Assembly: GCA_000431535.1 (NCBI GenBank)
Contig: HF991804.1
Span: 16,215 to 80,214 of the forward strand
Origin: Clostridium sp. CAG:678
Lineage (GTDB): Bacteria; Bacillota; Clostridia; Oscillospirales; Acutalibacteraceae
Direction of reading: 5' to 3'
Length of the DNA: 64,000 bases
Of the stretch, positions 61,457 through 64,000 are shown piece after piece. The stretch's first letter is position 1. Every line of letters starts with the position of its first letter. A program made the position numbers and the translations under genes. The notes beneath the pieces are model-generated. The model was given only the letters and a program-made list of their open reading frames with translations. It did not search any database and was not told the DNA's origin.

Positions 61457-62374
61457 TCAGCCGCCGTATTCCATCATTTTATCAATACAGCGCCTTGCTT
61501 TTTGCATGGTCTCCGGTTCCAGATGCATCTCTTCTCCGCCTTTGCCCTCACAGCACAGGTAAACTTCCGGCAGTGTGGTCAGGCGCATATTTTCACAGAT
61601 CAGTTCTTTGGAAAGCGGATAAAACCGTTTTCCCGGGCAGTCAAACTGCAGGTGGGAAACAATGCTGTTTTCCGTGCCGATGATAAATTCCTCTGCGTCG
61701 CTTTTTTTGGCGTATTCCATGATTCCCGCCGTGGAGCCAACATAATCCGCAAATGCCGTAACGCCCGGCCTGCATTCCGGGTGCACCAGAATACGCGCGC
61801 CGGGGTGTGCCATTTTGGCGGATAACACGTCTTTGCGTGTGATCCTGGCGTGTTCCGGGCAGCCGCCTTTCATCAGGATGATGTTTTTATCCGGGCAGTG
61901 TGCCGCAACAAACGAGCCAAGATTGATATCCGGCACAAAAATAATGTCTTTCTGCGGCATGGCGGAAACCACTTTCACCGCGCAGGAGGAGGTTACGCAA
62001 ACGTCGCTCACGGCTTTCAGTTCTGCCGTGGTGTTTACATACGCCGCCACCGCCGCGCCGGGGAATTTTTCTTTTAGCGAAAGAATGTCTTTTGGCGCAA
62101 ACTGCTCCGCCATCGGGCAGCCTGCCTGCGGGTTGGCAAGGATCACGCGTTTTTCGGGGGAAAGGATCTTTACCGTTTCCGCCATAAAGCGCACGCCGCA
62201 CATTAAAACGGTTTTGTTCGCAACGCTTTTTGCTTTTACGGAAAGGGCATAGGAATCACCCGTGAAATCCGCGATTTCGCAGATCTCGCGCGGCTGGTAG
62301 GAATGCGCCAGTATGCATATGTCTTTTTCTTTTTTCAGGCGGCGGATCGCCTGCTGCATTGTGTAAAGTTTCAT
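61457..62374 (-). CDS. nadA: Quinolinate synthase A
   Basis: [4Fe-4S] enzyme that condenses iminoaspartate with dihydroxyacetone phosphate in NAD synthesis; 305 residues. Cluster Cys candidates are in LMCGVRFMAETVKIL, VTSSCAVKVV and the C-terminal half (YLCCEGKGG). ILAHSYQ, DSYALSVKA and HPECRPGVTAFADYVGSTAG are family blocks. nadB and nadC, usually adjacent, are absent here. 13 bases upstream of mnmA. Confidence 0.94.
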   Translation of the reverse strand: MKLYTMQQAIRRLKKEKDICILAHSYQPREICEIADFTGDSYALSVKAKSVANKTVLMCGVRFMAETVKILSPEKRVILANPQAGCPMAEQFAPKDILSLKEKFPGAAVAAYVNTTAELKAVSDVCVTSSCAVKVVSAMPQKDIIFVPDINLGSFVAAHCPDKNIILMKGGCPEHARITRKDVLSAKMAHPGARILVHPECRPGVTAFADYVGSTAGIMEYAKKSDAEEFIIGTENSIVSHLQFDCPGKRFYPLSKELICENMRLTTLPEVYLCCEGKGGEEMHLEPETMQKARRCIDKMMEYGG

Positions 62375-62393
62375 AATTTTTTCTGCTCTGTCT

Positions 62394-63566
62394 TTATAGT
62401 TCTACGCCGTTCGCCGTGTGCACGAAACGAACGGAAAAATCGTCTTGATACTGCGGATAAACGGCAAGGTACTGCTCTTTGAGGAAAGCGGCAACGTCAT
62501 CCTGCTTTGCCGGGTCAACCAGCGCAACGGAGGAGCCGTTGAACCCCGCGCCGCTGAACCTGCCGCCGTAGATGCCGTCGCACTTCAGCATGATCTCATA
62601 CAGCGTTTTCAGTTCGGGCGAGCCGGTCTCCCAGTTATAGATAGAGGAGTGGCCGGATTCAAACATGATCCTGCCGAATTCGGCAATATCGCCGTTTTCC
62701 CAGGCTTTTGCGCCGCGCTGCACACGGGAGAACTCGCCGTAAAAATGCTCCGCGCGCCTGCGCCATGCCGGGGGGATCTTGCTTTTATATTCATCAAAGA
62801 TCTCTTTGGGCACATCACGCATATAACTGTCCTTAAAACTGCCGTAAGGAATGCCTGCAAACGCGCGCAGCGCAAAGGACGCCGCCTTTGCCTCGTCCAC
62901 TCTGGAATTAAAAGCGGTATTCGCAAGTTTGCGCTCTTTGCCGGAAAAGATCACGGCAAACGCATACGGCGGCATTTTTTCGCTCTGCGGGATCAGTTTG
63001 TATTCGTCTGTAAGCGTGTCCAGAAACAGCAGGTGGTCTTTTTTGGAATAGACTTCGCAGCTCTGATCCATCTTGCCCACATTCATCTCCAGATAATCAT
63101 GCTCGGCGTAGAGCGCAAGCTCCACCAGTTCCGGCCTTGTCAGCTGGATGCCGTTGATCTTGCAAATTGCGCAGATGTAGGAGATGAGCACCGCGGCGGA
63201 AGAGGAAAGACCGCCCACGGGCAGACTGCCGTGGATCACGCCGATCATACCCATTTCCACACGGTGCTTGCGTTTAACGGAAACGAACGCCGCCTTGGCG
63301 AAATCGCCCCAGTCGTAAGATCTTTGGGCAAGCTCGTAAGCGGAAAATTCCGCGGCGCCCTCAAAATTGGCGCTGTAAAGTTTTACCGTGCCGTCATTCG
63401 TGGGCAAAAAGGCAAGGGTCACGCCCTCGTCTATCGCAAAGCCGGAGATCAGCCCGTGCTGGTAATCCGAATGCGCGCCCACGGGCGCAATGCGATAGGG
63501 GCAGTACACCTTTAACGGGGTCTCCGCCGTATGAAATTTCTGCTTAAATAAAGTTTCTGCGTCCAT
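62394..63566 (-). CDS. Galactokinase-family GHMP sugar kinase, possibly not galactose-specific
   Basis: A 390-residue GHMP kinase. The ATP-binding motif is GSLPVGGLSSSAAVLISYI and the C-terminal GGRFSGAGFNGSSVAL is present, along with catalytic Asp region EMNVGKMDQSCEVY. The usual galactokinase signature (GRxNLIGEHTDY) reads YRIAPVGAHSDYQHG, close to the form in plant galacturonokinase (PYRICPLGAHIDHQ, recalled). So the substrate may be a uronic acid or another hexose. No Leloir-pathway genes (galT, galE) are adjacent. ATG start, 19 bases before nadA. Confidence 0.82.
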   Translation of the reverse strand: MDAETLFKQKFHTAETPLKVYCPYRIAPVGAHSDYQHGLISGFAIDEGVTLAFLPTNDGTVKLYSANFEGAAEFSAYELAQRSYDWGDFAKAAFVSVKRKHRVEMGMIGVIHGSLPVGGLSSSAAVLISYICAICKINGIQLTRPELVELALYAEHDYLEMNVGKMDQSCEVYSKKDHLLFLDTLTDEYKLIPQSEKMPPYAFAVIFSGKERKLANTAFNSRVDEAKAASFALRAFAGIPYGSFKDSYMRDVPKEIFDEYKSKIPPAWRRRAEHFYGEFSRVQRGAKAWENGDIAEFGRIMFESGHSSIYNWETGSPELKTLYEIMLKCDGIYGGRFSGAGFNGSSVALVDPAKQDDVAAFLKEQYLAVYPQYQDDFSVRFVHTANGVEL

Positions 63567-63667
63567 TTTCTCACCGCTCAGTAAAAAGTTATAATTTCTT
63601 TATTAAAAATTAACATTTTTATTGTAGCATAAAGAGGGGAACTTGGCAACAGAAACTTGCCCAGCCG

Positions 63668-63715
63668 CGCCGCGCCGCCAAAACAGATGCGTTTTGCATT
63701 TTGAGCGGCGCGGGA
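63668..63715. repeat. GC-rich inverted repeat between the kinase and glycosyltransferase
   Basis: CCGCGCCGCCAAAAC and a complementary TTTTGAGCGGCGCGG, with AGATGC/GCAT-type inner pairing, form a long imperfect hairpin without a clear U tract. The rest of the 263-base gap holds the promoter below and no gene. Confidence 0.5.
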
Positions 63716-63755
63716 AAAGCCCCGGGCAAAATAAAATTCCTGCTTGCGGTAAAGA

Positions 63756-63784
63756 TTGACAGTAAATTTGTAATAATATATAAT
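63756..63784 (+). promoter_or_regulatory. Promoter of the glycosyltransferase gene
   Basis: TTGACA (63756-63761) and TATAAT (63779-63784) with a 17-base spacer, 45 bases before the start codon. Confidence 0.82.
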
Positions 63785-63829
63785 GTAAATAATATTATAA
63801 CAGTTCATTATGCCGTAAAGGATTTTTAG

Positions 63830-64000
63830 ATGGAAGAGATTAAGGTTTCGGTTATCATACCTGTATACAATGCGCAAAAACATCTTGAGCAGTGCCTGCA
63901 AAGCGTTACGCATCAAACCCTGCGGGAGATCGAGATCATCTGCGTGGATGACGGCTCCACCGATTCGTCGCCCCAAATTCTGGCGGATTTTGCGGCGAAA
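63830..64000 (+). CDS. Glycosyltransferase family 2, N-terminal part (3' truncated by window edge)
   Basis: The first 57 residues match the GT2 (GT-A fold) start: EIKVSVIIPVYNAQKHLEQC and LQSVTHQTLREIEIICVDDG followed by STDSS, containing the first conserved Asp residues for nucleotide-sugar binding. AAAGGA lies 8-13 bases upstream. It likely opens a polysaccharide or glycolipid gene; acceptor and donor cannot be told from this fragment. Confidence 0.9.
   Translation, partial: MEEIKVSVIIPVYNAQKHLEQCLQSVTHQTLREIEIICVDDGSTDSSPQILADFAAK

Noticed and set aside
62418-63515. 365-codon plus-strand frame opposite the GHMP kinase
   Set aside because: Antisense shadow of a clear kinase gene.

Overview
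The window is about 64 kb of a low-to-mid GC, Gram-positive chromosome around the replication origin. It most resembles an anaerobic gut clostridium (Oscillospirales/Ruminococcaceae-like). The reasons are the dnaA-dnaN-S4-recF-remB-gyrB-gyrA order, LytR-CpsA-Psr (LCP) and VanZ-type envelope proteins, AGGAGG-type ribosome sites, TTGACA-17-TATAAT promoters, rho-independent terminators with long U tracts, and a minimal SufC/SufB pair without a full SUF operon. Genus assignment is inference; no rRNA gene is present.

Layout. 1-2400: end of glyS and a frameshifted DUF975 membrane-protein gene with 48-bp tandem repeats. 2427-3283: FMN riboswitch and ribU (riboflavin uptake). 3396-5130: class II aldolase, a 58-aa peptide gene and a structured, probably non-coding transcript. 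5270-7840 (minus): folate operon folE-folP-UPF0145-folB-folK. 7939-8856 (minus): an LCP-like gene lacking the family's catalytic arginines. 8911-18136: origin module, with an origin in the dnaA-dnaN gap that carries degenerate DnaA boxes and a clear DnaA-trio element. 18404-23238: a canonical LCP enzyme, MgtC, histidine phosphatase, an XRE regulator and an MTA/SAH nucleosidase.

23503-34969 holds rpmH-rnpA-yidD-yidC-jag-mnmE-mnmG-rsmG-noc, four parS-type sites, parA-parB and serS. All are on the plus strand downstream of gyrA, whereas in Bacillus this block lies on the other side of dnaA in divergent orientation. 35030-38417 (minus) is an ABC transporter whose large permease carries an extracellular domain. 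38780-40954 is a MarR-SufC-SufB iron-sulfur operon. 41072-45647 (minus) holds DegV, a membrane-anchored protein, an HAD phosphatase, dCMP deaminase, Mrp/NBP35 and LexA.

45803-45956 encodes tRNA-Met(CAT) and tRNA-Glu(TTC). Then come an asparaginase-family gene, the glycolytic set pgk-tpiA-gpmI, small regulators, a MarR-controlled heterodimeric ABC exporter (53206-57331), a PadR/HAAS/secreted-protein operon (57422-58619, minus), a 19-aa microprotein gene, vanZ, trmB, a truncated acetyltransferase, mnmA, nadA, a galactokinase-family kinase, and the start of a glycosyltransferase at the right edge.

I see no prophage, insertion sequence, CRISPR array or defence island. Most of the window is ordinary core genome. 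The least ordinary items are the relocated rpmH-parB block, the DnaA-trio origin, the degenerate LCP protein, the minimal Suf operon, the ncRNA-like element near 4.9-5.1 kb, the 19-aa peptide transcript and the altered TrmB motif. Coordinates, motifs and hairpins were read by eye; family names rest on motif recognition, not database searches.
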